Shown piece after piece: positions 1 through 6,608 of a DNA stretch of 10,579 bases. The first letter of the stretch is position 1. Each line of letters begins with the position of its first letter. The DNA lies in contig JAISTA010000108.1 in the NCBI GenBank assembly GCA_031272845.1, positions 1 to 10,579 on the forward strand. The letters are read 5' to 3'. The notes beneath the pieces were generated by a model, which was not told the DNA's origin, searched no databases, and saw only the letters and a list, made by a program, of their open reading frames with translations. The stretch is from Oscillospiraceae bacterium. Its GTDB lineage: Bacteria; Bacillota; Clostridia; Oscillospirales; Oscillospiraceae. The translations under genes were made by a program, and so were the position numbers.

Positions 1-7
1 AAAGTAA

Positions 8-299
8 CCAAAAAGGGGCGACTTCTTTTCTCTTGAGAAAAGAAGCAAAATCGCTTTATGCCGGGCAACAGCGGTGCTGCAATGTGGTGCGTACCCACCC
101 AATGACAGGTGCGGTGGTCGCGGCGAATGCTTCAGCACCGCCGCACACAGGGGCGAAGCCGGAAACGGCGCTAAAGACTCGGGTAAGACTGTAGCTTGCC
201 GCGGACTGCGGTGGGGGTGGTTACCAGAAGGACTGTACTGCTACGATCGCTGACGCACGCTCTAGCGGCAATGCGGTGCGTGTCCCGACGCGGCGGGGT
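8..299 (+). repeat. Left copy of a ~290-base inverted, noncoding repeat element
   Basis: This stretch matches the reverse complement of 715-998 along its whole length. Nearly identical blocks include CAGCACCGCCGCAC (133-146), GGTAAGACTGTAGCTT (182-197), GAAGGACTGTACTGCTAC (228-245) and GTGTCCCGACGCGGCG (280-295). By eye identity is about 75-80 percent with small indels; I did not compute it. It carries an 11-base-pair hairpin at 22-45, a longer stem pairing 109-118 with 137-146, and a GAAA-tetraloop hairpin at 158-169. No frame stays open in both copies, so it is probably noncoding. It could be a miniature mobile element or a dispersed structured repeat; I cannot name the family. The true left boundary may lie outside the window. 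Confidence 0.8.
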
Positions 300-312
300 G
301 AGGTAATCCCAT

Positions 313-339
313 GTAGGGGACGCTGCCCTCAGCGTCCCG
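313..339 (+). repeat. REP-like palindromic hairpin, copy 1
   Basis: A 27-base unit starts GTAGGGGACGCTG and ends CAGCGTCCCG. It folds as a 9-base-pair stem (GGGACGCTG/CAGCGTCCC) with a CCCT loop. An exact reverse-complement copy lies at 456-482 and a degenerate one at 627-652. It directly follows the end of the left long repeat. Short GC-rich palindromes of this style resemble extragenic palindromic repeats; that label is by analogy only. Confidence 0.75.
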
Positions 340-455
340 TCCCCGAAACCACGGCGTTGCCGTTCTAAAACCACCTTAACCGGACAATATACGTGCGGAA
401 TGCCGAGAACACAACATTTGTGCTTAAAAACAAATAAATCCGAACAATAGACGCA

Positions 456-482
456 CGGGACGCTGAGGGCAGCGTCCCCTAC
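456..482 (-). repeat. REP-like palindromic hairpin, copy 2 (exact inverse of copy 1)
   Basis: All 27 bases are the exact reverse complement of 313-339, while the surrounding sequence differs. That suggests either recent duplication or selection on the palindrome. The two copies enclose about 116 bases with no recognisable content. Confidence 0.75.
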
Positions 483-531
483 AGCACAAACCGCCCGAAA
501 TCCAACCACCACCACTGCACCCGCCTGTCCA

Positions 532-550
532 GGACGCGCAAAGCGCGTCC
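532..550. repeat. Perfect 8-base-pair GC hairpin
   Basis: GGACGCGC and GCGCGTCC flank an AAA loop. It is a separate palindrome within the interior of the foldback region (340-714). Apart from this and the REP-like copies, I see no gene or known RNA in that interior. Confidence 0.5.
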
Positions 551-626
551 AAGGACAACGCACCTGACCGCACCCGCGTTGTACGATAACGCCGTCTTAC
601 ACAAATTCCGGTGGCAAAACAAGGGA

Positions 627-652
627 GGGACGTCGAGGACACCGTCCCCTAC
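627..652 (-). repeat. REP-like palindromic hairpin, degenerate copy 3
   Basis: This matches copy 2 at about 22 of 26 positions and keeps the shared CCGTCCCCTAC-type end. Some stem bases have changed. On the minus strand it lies beyond the end of the right long repeat, as copy 1 lies beyond the left one, but with about 60 extra bases between. Confidence 0.6.
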
Positions 653-714
653 GGAAACGTTGCGGTAGCGGGGGACGCGCCTGCACCGCAAGGACGCACC
701 TAATGCCGCAACAA

Positions 715-998
715 CCCTCGCCGCGTCGGGACACGCACCCACCTCCAGCACAACGTGCGGCAGCGATAGTAGCAGTACAGTCCTTCCGGCCAGCACCCCC
801 ACCGCAGTTCGCGGTAAGCTACAGTCTTACCTAAGTCTTTAGCCCCGGACAGGCTTCGCCCCTGCGTGCGGCGGTGCTGGAGCGTTCGGACGCCGCACCG
901 CACTTCTCGCGGTGTGGGCAGGGACTACATTGTACCACCGCCTTTGCCCGGCATAAAAAAAGATTTGCTTCTTTCTAAAAGAAGTCGCCCCTTTTTGG
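715..998 (-). repeat. Right copy of the inverted noncoding repeat element
   Basis: Read on the minus strand, this is the second, diverged copy of the element at 8-299. It begins CCAAAAAGGGGCGACTTC at 998 and ends in the block GTGTCCCGACGCGGCG near 720-735. It keeps the internal hairpins in altered form. The first is CTTCTTT/AAAGAAG at 968-984. The second is an 8-base-pair GC stem pairing 866-873 with 891-898. Small open frames here are not shared with the left copy. With that copy it forms a foldback structure of about 1 kb. Confidence 0.8.
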
Positions 999-1237
999 GG
1001 ACGATGTCCGGCGAAGCGGAAAAAGTAACCGCCCGCCGCGTAGGCGTTCTAGCTTCGCAAAGAAGAGCAGTCCAGTCCCTATTCCAAACATAGCAGCCTG
1101 CGCCGCACAGAGAACTTTTCGTTCCCGTCGTAAGATGTGCGTTGAAAAGGACACTAAGCCCCGCCTCCAAGCCAAACCCACCCACCAAACAGCAAGTACA
1201 GCCGCCCGAAAAAATCCCCCCCCAGTAAATAGAATAC
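999..1237. other. Noncoding spacer with possible repeat remnant
   Basis: No supported gene is present; short open frames lack ribosome binding sites and family resemblance. The 9-mer AAAGTAACC at 1023-1031 also occurs at 1-9, in the same orientation and just outside the left arm. It may belong to a further truncated copy of the dispersed element. The 3' part is unusually C-rich and ends in a run of eight Cs (1216-1223). Confidence 0.4.
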
Positions 1238-1274
1238 AAAAAAATCGGGAGAATTCATTTCCCCCGATTTTTTT
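1238..1274. terminator. Two-way intrinsic terminator after spoIIIAH
   Basis: A 12-base-pair perfect stem pairs AAAAAAATCGGG (1238-1249) with CCCGATTTTTTT (1263-1274). It supplies a T run on either strand. On the minus strand it lies about 45 bases past the spoIIIAH stop and probably ends the spoIIIA transcript. On the plus strand it would stop any transcript coming from the repeat region. Confidence 0.85.
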
Positions 1275-1284
1275 CCTTACTTCC

Positions 1285-1316
1285 GCACAATCACAAAAGT
1301 TCTTTTGTAATTGTGC
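1285..1316. repeat. 15-position stem immediately downstream of the spoIIIAH stop
   Basis: GCACAAT-C-ACAAAAG pairs with CTTTTGT-A-ATTGTGC, with one internal mismatch and a tiny loop. It sits one base from the spoIIIAH stop codon and has no T run of its own. It may protect the mRNA 3' end or act with the terminator at 1238-1274. Confidence 0.6.
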
Positions 1317-1317
1317 T

Positions 1318-1923
1318 CTATTTTACCTCAATTATAGTAAGATCCTTTGCCTTCCAAACTGTTTCGCTTGTCACAATATCCGTGATTTTGGCGACCTCAA
1401 CCGTTGACAGGCCCGCCTCCGGCGCGGGTACCGTTACCTTGACTCCCTCGTCTGATATGTAGACGACGCAGTCTGTAAAGCCCTTTGCCATGATGAGCGC
1501 CTCAATTTCGGCTTCCTTTTGAGTGAAGTCCGCTATTGCCGCGATTTTTGAGAGCGCGGAGTCGGTCAGCTCCTGAGAGGCTCCGGCTGAGGCGGTTACG
1601 GCTGAGAGCGTCTCGATTGCCGCGTCCCGCGCGGAGGAGCGATTCAGGCGCGTCTCGGCAAAATACGCCGCCTGCGAGGTGGACTGCTTGTCGGTGTCGG
1701 TGCCGCCGTCTCCGGTGTAAAACAGGCCGGAATCGTCTGCGCTCGGCGAGGGGGACGGGGTGAGCGCGCCGTTATTGTCGGAATGCTCGTCTGTATAGCC
1801 GGGGCCTGAGACAGCGCCGGTGTCCGCGCCGTCCTTTTTGCCGTACCACCAGTTTAAGTAGGCGGCCGCCGCGACAAACAGAATAACTGTCACGACAACG
1901 GCGTTTCTCTTGAAATTACGCAT
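1318..1923 (-). CDS. spoIIIAH: Stage III sporulation protein AH
   Basis: SpoIIIAH is the mother-cell half of the SpoIIIAH-SpoIIQ channel that spans the two membranes around the engulfed forespore. The 201-residue product is close to the usual 200-220. A membrane anchor spans about residues 8-25, followed by a low-complexity Asp/Ser/Gly/Pro linker to about residue 80. The C-terminal domain includes YFAETRLNRSSARDAAIE and IEALIMAKGFTDCVVYI, and ends in a KAKDLTIIEVK-type segment. This matches the family's YscJ/FliF-like ring-building domain. The ATG at 1923 has a strong AAGGAG about 8 bases upstream. It is the last gene of the operon, 88 bases after spoIIIAG and followed by two hairpins. The family call is secure; ring formation is known for the family, not seen here. 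Confidence 0.95.
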   Translation of the reverse strand: MRNFKRNAVVVTVILFVAAAAYLNWWYGKKDGADTGAVSGPGYTDEHSDNNGALTPSPSPSADDSGLFYTGDGGTDTDKQSTSQAAYFAETRLNRSSARDAAIETLSAVTASAGASQELTDSALSKIAAIADFTQKEAEIEALIMAKGFTDCVVYISDEGVKVTVPAPEAGLSTVEVAKITDIVTSETVWKAKDLTIIEVK

Positions 1924-2011
1924 TTGGTTTCTCCTTTTTGTTTGCCGCGGCGATTATTGCCGCAATATTTTTTAGCGAATACACTTGAATTTGCTATGAT
2001 AAAACCGCCGT

Positions 2012-2560
2012 TCACGACATTTTCGCGACTGTGATTTTATTCTTCGGCAGTCCCGTGAGCGACGCGATCGCGTTTGTTACCGCGAGCCGAACCTCCGGGC
2101 TGTCCGCCCCCTGGCACACAACCACCGCGCCCATATATTCGGGCATTCCCTGCCGGACTATGACGGGTCCCTCGCCGCGGTTCGCGTCCTGCACGACTAC
2201 TGTTGTTTCGTCCTCGTTCACCTCGGCAAGCGCCCCGCCGGACTGCTTTTCGGAGTATTTCGAGTCGGTTGCAAGCTCCGTCAGGCCGCTGGACTTAAGC
2301 GACAGCATAACCTCGACGCGTCCGGCACCCGAGATTTTCGAGAGCAGAACCGCGATTCTGTTTTCCTCGGCGGTGACGGAGTAGCTTATTTCCTCCTGCG
2401 TTTTTTCGCCGGAGGCTGCGGCGGCCGGCGGCGGATTGCTCTTTTCCGTCGGCAGGAGCAGAAATACAAGTCCCAGCACGGCAAACAAAATAATGATGAC
2501 CGCGCCGCTTATCTTCTTAGACTTAAACAGCGTTTTGATTTTCTCAGCGTACTTTTTCAT
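2012..2560 (-). CDS. spoIIIAG: Stage III sporulation protein AG
   Basis: SpoIIIAG forms a large ring in the intermembrane space between mother cell and forespore. The 182-residue product has a basic N-terminus, one membrane segment at about residues 17-36, an Ala/Pro/Glu-rich linker, and a ring-building domain. Its C-terminal stretch (MGAVVVCQGADSPEVRLAV, then GLPKNKITV) is typical of the family. I chose the ATG at 2560 because a GGAG lies seven bases upstream and the next residues are the usual MKK. An upstream TTG at 2608 has no Shine-Dalgarno sequence. The protein is shorter than the B. subtilis one, mainly in the linker. It lies 60 bases after spoIIIAF. Confidence 0.94.
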   Translation of the reverse strand: MKKYAEKIKTLFKSKKISGAVIIILFAVLGLVFLLLPTEKSNPPPAAAASGEKTQEEISYSVTAEENRIAVLLSKISGAGRVEVMLSLKSSGLTELATDSKYSEKQSGGALAEVNEDETTVVVQDANRGEGPVIVRQGMPEYMGAVVVCQGADSPEVRLAVTNAIASLTGLPKNKITVAKMS

Positions 2561-2620
2561 TCGTTGTCTCCGAGTTAAAGGCTTCTTTAAATAATAACTT
2601 TTTTGCAAATTTGCGGTGCG

Positions 2621-3121
2621 CTATTCGGTCGGCGCACCCTCTGCCCAAATGATTGACGCGGGGTCAAGGCCGAAGTCGCGCTCCAGCGTATAGCCCAGCT
2701 CGCCGCGTTTTGCGGAATCCTGCTGGCAGACGATCAGCGCGGAGGAAAGGTACCAAACCTCGTCTGAGGTCAGCTCTGCTCTTGCTGTGCAGGCGCTGAT
2801 TTCAAGTCCCTGCTCTTTGCCCTTGCTGATAATATATTCGGCGAACCTTTCTTCTATGAGTCTTTTTGTGATATTTTTGTTCGTTTCCGTGATGTCCTCA
2901 GAAAATGCCGCCACGCTGTCTGAAAAGCGGCTCGTATTTATTGTAAACGAGTCATAGTCAAACGACACAAACGGGCGCACGAGCGCGATGAGCAGAACAA
3001 AGCCGCAGATGAGGGTGAGCGTTTTTTTTGTCTTGCCGTCGGGCGTTATTGTCTTGCAGATTACGGTTATGACCGCCGCCCCGGCAAGGCCGATTATCCA
3101 TTGGTGTATGAGGTTGTACAT
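2621..3121 (-). CDS. spoIIIAF: Stage III sporulation protein AF
   Basis: This is a membrane component of the SpoIIIA-SpoIIQ channel complex. The 166 residues hold two N-terminal membrane segments (about 7-24 and 34-52) followed by a soluble domain of about 110 residues. That is the normal SpoIIIAF plan; the soluble part adopts a ring-building-type fold in known structures. The C-terminal part, with YTLERDFGLDPASI, is family-like. The ATG at 3121 has a strong AAGGAG about seven bases upstream. The gene starts 24 bases after the spoIIIAE stop. Identification rests on its length, topology and place between AE and AG more than on any single motif. Confidence 0.9.
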   Translation of the reverse strand: MYNLIHQWIIGLAGAAVITVICKTITPDGKTKKTLTLICGFVLLIALVRPFVSFDYDSFTINTSRFSDSVAAFSEDITETNKNITKRLIEERFAEYIISKGKEQGLEISACTARAELTSDEVWYLSSALIVCQQDSAKRGELGYTLERDFGLDPASIIWAEGAPTE

Positions 3122-3145
3122 TTTTTCTCCTTGTGTAAAGGCGCT

Positions 3146-4285
3146 CTATGCCAGAATATTGACGCTTGTGACCAGCGACACAAACAGCATAAGCGCGCAA
3201 ACGCCTGTCATCGCGAGCGTCATGCCGAACGCCGTTGATACGTTATTGATAAGTCTTGATATTCGCGCGTCGGCGACAGTGCCGGAGACGCTTCCCGCCG
3301 CCTTGAACACCAGATAGTTAATGCCGAGCTTCAGAAACGGCACGATACATATTGCGATAATTGCCAGCATTCCGAATATGCCTGTCGCGTTTTTCAGAAT
3401 CTGCGCGCCGGAAAGTACGGTTGAGGCGGCGTCCGAGAGTATGCCGCCAACGACGGGCAGAACCGTTGAGATTGCGACGCGCGCCGTCTTTACGGCCATA
3501 GCGTCCGCAGTTTGGCTCACAACGCCGGAGAGCGTTATGTACGAGATGAACACGATCGAGAAAACCGTCAGGATTGTTTTGCAGAGCCACCGGATAAAGT
3601 CCGCGACGCCTGAAAGCGTGCCGTCCCCGACCGCCGCGTCAGCAATGGAAACCGCGCAGTAGGCGTAAATCAGAGGCATGACGATCCCGCGCATTGCACG
3701 CATCATTACGTTGATTACAAGCACGGAGGCCGAGTATTTCACGGCTGCGGCAGTCACCTCTCCGGAGGCCGCCGCAGCCGCCGAAACGACGGGCAAAAGC
3801 GCGCTGCCGAAGGTCTCAAGCTCCTGCAAAACGGTTTCTCCAAGGCCGATAAAGCTCCCGACACGCGCAAGCGCTATGCCCGAGATTGCGAGAACCGCCG
3901 CGAGAATCGCGTAGTTGCCTTGCGTTTTGCCCGCCGCGTCCGGGAAAGCGGACTTGAACACGCCAACGGCAATGCTGATGAGGATTATCGCGGTGCAGGA
4001 GGCCAGCGCCCCGGCAAACGCGCCCGCTATGTAGCTTTTTGCGCCGTCCAGGATTTTCGCAAGGCCGTTTTGCGGAGCCGTGCTGTCTGACACGTCAATC
4101 CCGTGCATCAGCTCGTCCGCCGAATCCGGCAGCGCGTCCGGCAGACGGTCGGCGCCCAGCGCGGAGGACTGCTCCTCCAGCATATCGGAGAATTCCTCCG
4201 GGTAGCCGGAAGAGTCCTCCGCCGCGAGGGAGTGAATCGGCAGGAGCAGAAAAAGCACGGCGATTATAAGTAAGCGTTTTTTCAT
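3146..4285 (-). CDS. spoIIIAE: Stage III sporulation protein AE
   Basis: SpoIIIAE is the polytopic membrane protein proposed as the export-gate-like core of the mother-cell/forespore channel. The 379 residues compare with about 400 in B. subtilis. A probable cleaved signal peptide (MKKRLLIIAVLFLLLPIHSLAA) is followed by an acidic stretch to about residue 70. Six or more hydrophobic segments follow, with a central part containing GVADFIRWLCKTILTVFSIV and family-typical Gly-rich loops. The ATG at 4285 has no clear Shine-Dalgarno sequence. It lies 45 bases after spoIIIAD, behind a small hairpin, so translation may depend on coupling to the upstream gene. Confidence 0.94.
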   Translation of the reverse strand: MKKRLLIIAVLFLLLPIHSLAAEDSSGYPEEFSDMLEEQSSALGADRLPDALPDSADELMHGIDVSDSTAPQNGLAKILDGAKSYIAGAFAGALASCTAIILISIAVGVFKSAFPDAAGKTQGNYAILAAVLAISGIALARVGSFIGLGETVLQELETFGSALLPVVSAAAAASGEVTAAAVKYSASVLVINVMMRAMRGIVMPLIYAYCAVSIADAAVGDGTLSGVADFIRWLCKTILTVFSIVFISYITLSGVVSQTADAMAVKTARVAISTVLPVVGGILSDAASTVLSGAQILKNATGIFGMLAIIAICIVPFLKLGINYLVFKAAGSVSGTVADARISRLINNVSTAFGMTLAMTGVCALMLFVSLVTSVNILA

Positions 4286-4309
4286 GTGTGTACCATTTAG
4301 TAGTGAGAA

Positions 4310-4330
4310 GCGGCGGTAAAAAAACGCCGC
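4310..4330 (-). other. Small GC hairpin between spoIIIAD and spoIIIAE
   Basis: GCGGCG and CGCCGC pair around a 9-base loop that is a run of seven Ts on the minus strand. The stem begins right after the spoIIIAD stop codon. It may tune translation or processing between the two genes; with no T run after the stem it is not a standard terminator. Confidence 0.4.
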
Positions 4331-4717
4331 CTAGAGCATTTTGCGCAGCATATCGATAACCGTTTCAAAGAGCGGCAGGGCGATATACACGCACACGATT
4401 GAACCGATGAAATCAACGCCGGAGGCCGCGCCTGTCTGACCCGCGTCCCGGCAAACGTCTCCCGTGAGCTTTGTGAGGATTGAAATGCCGGAGGCCTTGA
4501 GTACAATCGCCACGGTCGCATTCGGAATTTCGGCTAGCTGCGCCGAGATTCTGAGGAAATTGATTATCTCGGCGAGAATTTCGACGGACAAAAACGCGCA
4601 GACAGCGGAGATGATTATCGTCATCGCAAGAGAAATCTCAGGCGTGTTTTTCTTCAGCAGTACTGCGAAAAAGCTGCCTGTTACGGCCAGTGAAAAGGCC
4701 TTTGCCAGAATGTTCAT
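4331..4717 (-). CDS. spoIIIAD: Stage III sporulation protein AD
   Basis: SpoIIIAD is a small polytopic membrane protein of the SpoIIIA complex. The 128 residues match the family length (about 130). Hydrophobic segments lie at about residues 4-22, 28-56, 66-82 and 100-121. The family-typical segment ISILTKLTGDVCRDAGQTGA, followed by ALPLFETVIDML, is clear. The ATG at 4717 is only two bases after the spoIIIAC stop. The nearest GGAG-like site is too far upstream to be ideal, so translational coupling to spoIIIAC is likely. Confidence 0.94.
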   Translation of the reverse strand: MNILAKAFSLAVTGSFFAVLLKKNTPEISLAMTIIISAVCAFLSVEILAEIINFLRISAQLAEIPNATVAIVLKASGISILTKLTGDVCRDAGQTGAASGVDFIGSIVCVYIALPLFETVIDMLRKML

Positions 4718-4719
4718 CG

Positions 4720-4914
4720 CTAAAGACCGAAGAGACTCCGGATTGTGTTAAACAGCCCGCTGATCTCCTTTAGCACAATGACAAGAACGACAATCAGTCC
4801 TGCTATCCCTGTTAAAAGCGCCTGATCCTTGCGGTCGGCCTTAACCAGAATCATATCAAGCACGGCGACCAAAATGCCGATTGCGGCTATCTTGAAGATT
4901 AAATCTACGTCCAA
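4720..4914 (-). CDS. spoIIIAC: Stage III sporulation protein AC
   Basis: SpoIIIAC is a very small membrane subunit of the channel complex, related in layout to SpoIIIAD. The 64 residues hold two membrane segments (about 5-24 and 32-49) joined by a charged loop (KADRKDQ), against 68 residues in B. subtilis. The start is a TTG at 4914, supported by GGAG seven bases upstream and by an opening MDVDLIFKIA that fits the family. It follows spoIIIAB by 50 bases and is two bases ahead of spoIIIAD. Confidence 0.92.
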   Translation of the reverse strand: MDVDLIFKIAAIGILVAVLDMILVKADRKDQALLTGIAGLIVVLVIVLKEISGLFNTIRSLFGL

Positions 4915-4964
4915 TGTAAAGCTCCTTAAGTATAGAACGGTTGGCTATGGTGAAGCCTTCGCGT

Positions 4965-5474
4965 TTACAGCAGAATTATCGCGAGAAGTATGCCGGACGC
5001 GAGCCCCAGAACAGTGCGGGACTTGCCCTCTTTGGAAAGACGCGTCTCCGCGCCTCTGCGGAATTCGGCAAACCTTGCGGCGACAGTCCCGAGCGTTTGC
5101 ACCTGATCCTCTGTGTTGTACCGGCCGAGAGTGCGACCGAGGCGGCAGAGCGTGTCCTTTTCGGAGGGGGTCAGGCAGGGCAGGGCATTTGCCGCCTCCT
5201 GCCACGTATCGTAAAACGGCTTTTCTGCGATTTCGTCGAAGCCGAGGACGACACTGCCAAAAAATTCGCTGACGGGGCCGGTGTTCTGCCTCGACGCCAT
5301 TGCGAACAGCTCCGGCAGCGGCGTCAGGTTTGCCGAAAGCTCCTCGCGCACGATATTCAGCGCGCCCTCAAGCTCCGTTATCAGCAGCAGCCTTTTTTTC
5401 AGCGCGGCGGAAAAGTACAGTCCGAGTGCGCCGCCGCACACAGCGATGACCGCCGCGCCGATAAACCTAAGCAC
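4965..5474 (-). CDS. spoIIIAB: Stage III sporulation protein AB
   Basis: SpoIIIAB is a membrane-anchored cytoplasmic helical protein that resembles type II secretion GspF and probably works with the AA ATPase. The 169 residues match the family length (about 170). An N-terminal membrane segment spans about residues 3-21 and a C-terminal one about 152-169. Between them are a helical region with LEGALNIVREEL and the family motif LGRTLGRYNTEDQ. The start is a GTG at 5474 with AGAGG four bases upstream. Its first eight bases overlap the end of spoIIIAA, so the two are probably translated together. Confidence 0.94.
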   Translation of the reverse strand: MLRFIGAAVIAVCGGALGLYFSAALKKRLLLITELEGALNIVREELSANLTPLPELFAMASRQNTGPVSEFFGSVVLGFDEIAEKPFYDTWQEAANALPCLTPSEKDTLCRLGRTLGRYNTEDQVQTLGTVAARFAEFRRGAETRLSKEGKSRTVLGLASGILLAIILL

Positions 5475-6375
5475 TGAGCCTCTCGGCGGTATAGGTACGA
5501 ATGCCGCCGCTGGACTTTATCGTAACGACTATTTTGAAGATCCGGCGCTCGAGCAGCTGACGATACAGCTCTTTTTTCAGCAGGTCGCTGACGTTTTTTG
5601 CATGGGCTGTTGCCAGAAGCGCGATTCCGAGATTTGAGGCGGCCTCTGCGGCCTCAATGTCCTCAGCGGCGGTTATCTCGTCAACCGCGATTATCTCCGG
5701 GTTCAGCGCGCGCACGCTCATCAAAACGCCCTGCGCTTTTGGCACGGAGGTCAGCACGTCCGTATGCCGCCCGATGTAATTCTCAATATCGTACCCCGAG
5801 GCGGCGGCAATCTCGCCCCTGTCGTCCACCACGGCGACGCGGTGCGGGTCAATGCCGCGCTTTTGGTCGCCGTCGGAATAAATGCGGAGCAGGTCGCGCA
5901 AAAGCGTCGTCTTCCCGCAGCCGGGAGGCGAGATAATGAGCGTGGACGGCAGAGTGCCGCCCTCGCAAATGTCAGCCGCGAGGGACTCGGCGCAGCCGAC
6001 GCGCTGCGAGGGTATTCTTATATTCAGCGACGTGATATGGCGAAAGCCGGAAATCTCGCCGCCGGAGGGCACGCAGATTCCCGCAAGGCCGATACGTATG
6101 CCGCCCTTTGCTGTGATGTAGCCCTCCTTGACAGACTCCTTGGTCGTGTGCGCGGAGGCGTTTGTCGCTATCTCAACGACGCGCTCAAGATCGGCGCTCG
6201 TTACGGCCTTATCCGAAAGCTCGAATTCGCGGCCTGAGATGACGACGCTGGGATTCTCCCCTACGCGCAGGCGAACCTCCTCGCAGCGATCGCGGTCGTT
6301 TTCCGCGATGCGCTCAAAGCCGAGCCGCAGAATCGGGGGAAGCAGGCTTGCCGTTTGTGTAAATTTGCTTTGCAT
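5467..6375 (-). CDS. spoIIIAA: Stage III sporulation protein AA, secretion-type ATPase
   Basis: SpoIIIAA is the cytoplasmic ATPase of the mother-cell channel, related to type II/IV secretion ATPases. The 302 residues (B. subtilis has 307) show Walker A at 149-157 (SPPGCGKTT) and Walker B at 226-233 (PEIIAVDE). A conserved ATAHAK segment lies near 255-260 and an N-terminal domain with EEVRLRVG near 32-39. I chose the ATG at 6375 because AAAGGA lies seven bases upstream and MQSKF is a normal N-terminus. The open frame runs on to 6534, but that stretch holds the promoter and is not family-like. It is the first operon gene and overlaps spoIIIAB by eight bases. Confidence 0.96.
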   Translation of the reverse strand: MQSKFTQTASLLPPILRLGFERIAENDRDRCEEVRLRVGENPSVVISGREFELSDKAVTSADLERVVEIATNASAHTTKESVKEGYITAKGGIRIGLAGICVPSGGEISGFRHITSLNIRIPSQRVGCAESLAADICEGGTLPSTLIISPPGCGKTTLLRDLLRIYSDGDQKRGIDPHRVAVVDDRGEIAAASGYDIENYIGRHTDVLTSVPKAQGVLMSVRALNPEIIAVDEITAAEDIEAAEAASNLGIALLATAHAKNVSDLLKKELYRQLLERRIFKIVVTIKSSGGIRTYTAERLSA

Positions 6376-6417
6376 GAGTGTGTCCTTTGCTTGTTGCGGA
6401 GGTAGTGTTGATACGAA

Positions 6418-6447
6418 ATTGTATGCGGCGGGCGGCGGGGATATGAC
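6418..6447 (-). promoter_or_regulatory. Sigma-E promoter of the spoIIIA operon
   Basis: On the minus strand, TCATATC (6440-6446) is followed after 14 bases by CATACAAT (6418-6425). This matches the known sigma-E pattern (about KMATATT, 14-15 bases, CATACAnT), with a perfect -10 element. Transcription should start near 6410, about 35 bases before the spoIIIAA start codon. B. subtilis spoIIIA is known to be sigma-E controlled, so position, sequence and gene function agree. The spacer is made only of G and C on this strand. Confidence 0.88.
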
Positions 6448-6568
6448 GGAGGCGCGCCAATTGGGACTGCAAATCTCCCAGAGCCTAGACGCGATATGTA
6501 GAAATACACAACGCGGCGAATTTTGGAGAAACATTTGAAAATTTTATCTAAAAAGCGCAAAAAAGTGC

Positions 6569-6597
6569 TTGACATTATGTTTCAATTGTGTTACAAT
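6569..6597 (+). promoter_or_regulatory. Strong sigma-A promoter of the secreted-protein/ABC module
   Basis: TTGACA (6569-6574) and TACAAT (6592-6597) are separated by exactly 17 bases. The -35 box is perfect and the -10 box differs from consensus at one base. Start of transcription is expected near 6604, a few bases before the 11-base repeats. It is divergent from the spoIIIA promoter, about 120 bases away. Confidence 0.88.
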
Positions 6598-6598
6598 T
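6584..6598. promoter_or_regulatory. Candidate operator dyad over the -10 box
   Basis: AATTGT and ACAATT form a perfect 6-base dyad around GTT, covering the -10 element. A repressor could bind here, but AT-rich promoter sequence can give such dyads by chance. No regulator gene lies in the window. Confidence 0.25.
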
Positions 6599-6608
6599 AA
6601 GTACAGAA

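Noticed and set aside
171..1239. Several open frames of 67-130 codons in the foldback region
   Set aside because: They are Arg/Cys/Trp-rich with no ribosome binding sites, and the frame is not kept between the two repeat copies. They are by-products of GC-rich repeat DNA.
2561..2608. Longer SpoIIIAG starting at the TTG at 2608
   Set aside because: There is no Shine-Dalgarno sequence before it, while the ATG at 2560 has GGAG at proper spacing.
4941..5477. Plus-strand frame of 178 codons opposite spoIIIAB
   Set aside because: It is antisense to a well-supported spoIIIAB with family motifs, and its composition is a shadow of that gene.
6376..6534. N-terminal extension of SpoIIIAA to an upstream start at 6534
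   Set aside because: This stretch contains the sigma-E promoter and does not resemble the family. The ATG at 6375 has a good Shine-Dalgarno sequence and gives the expected length.
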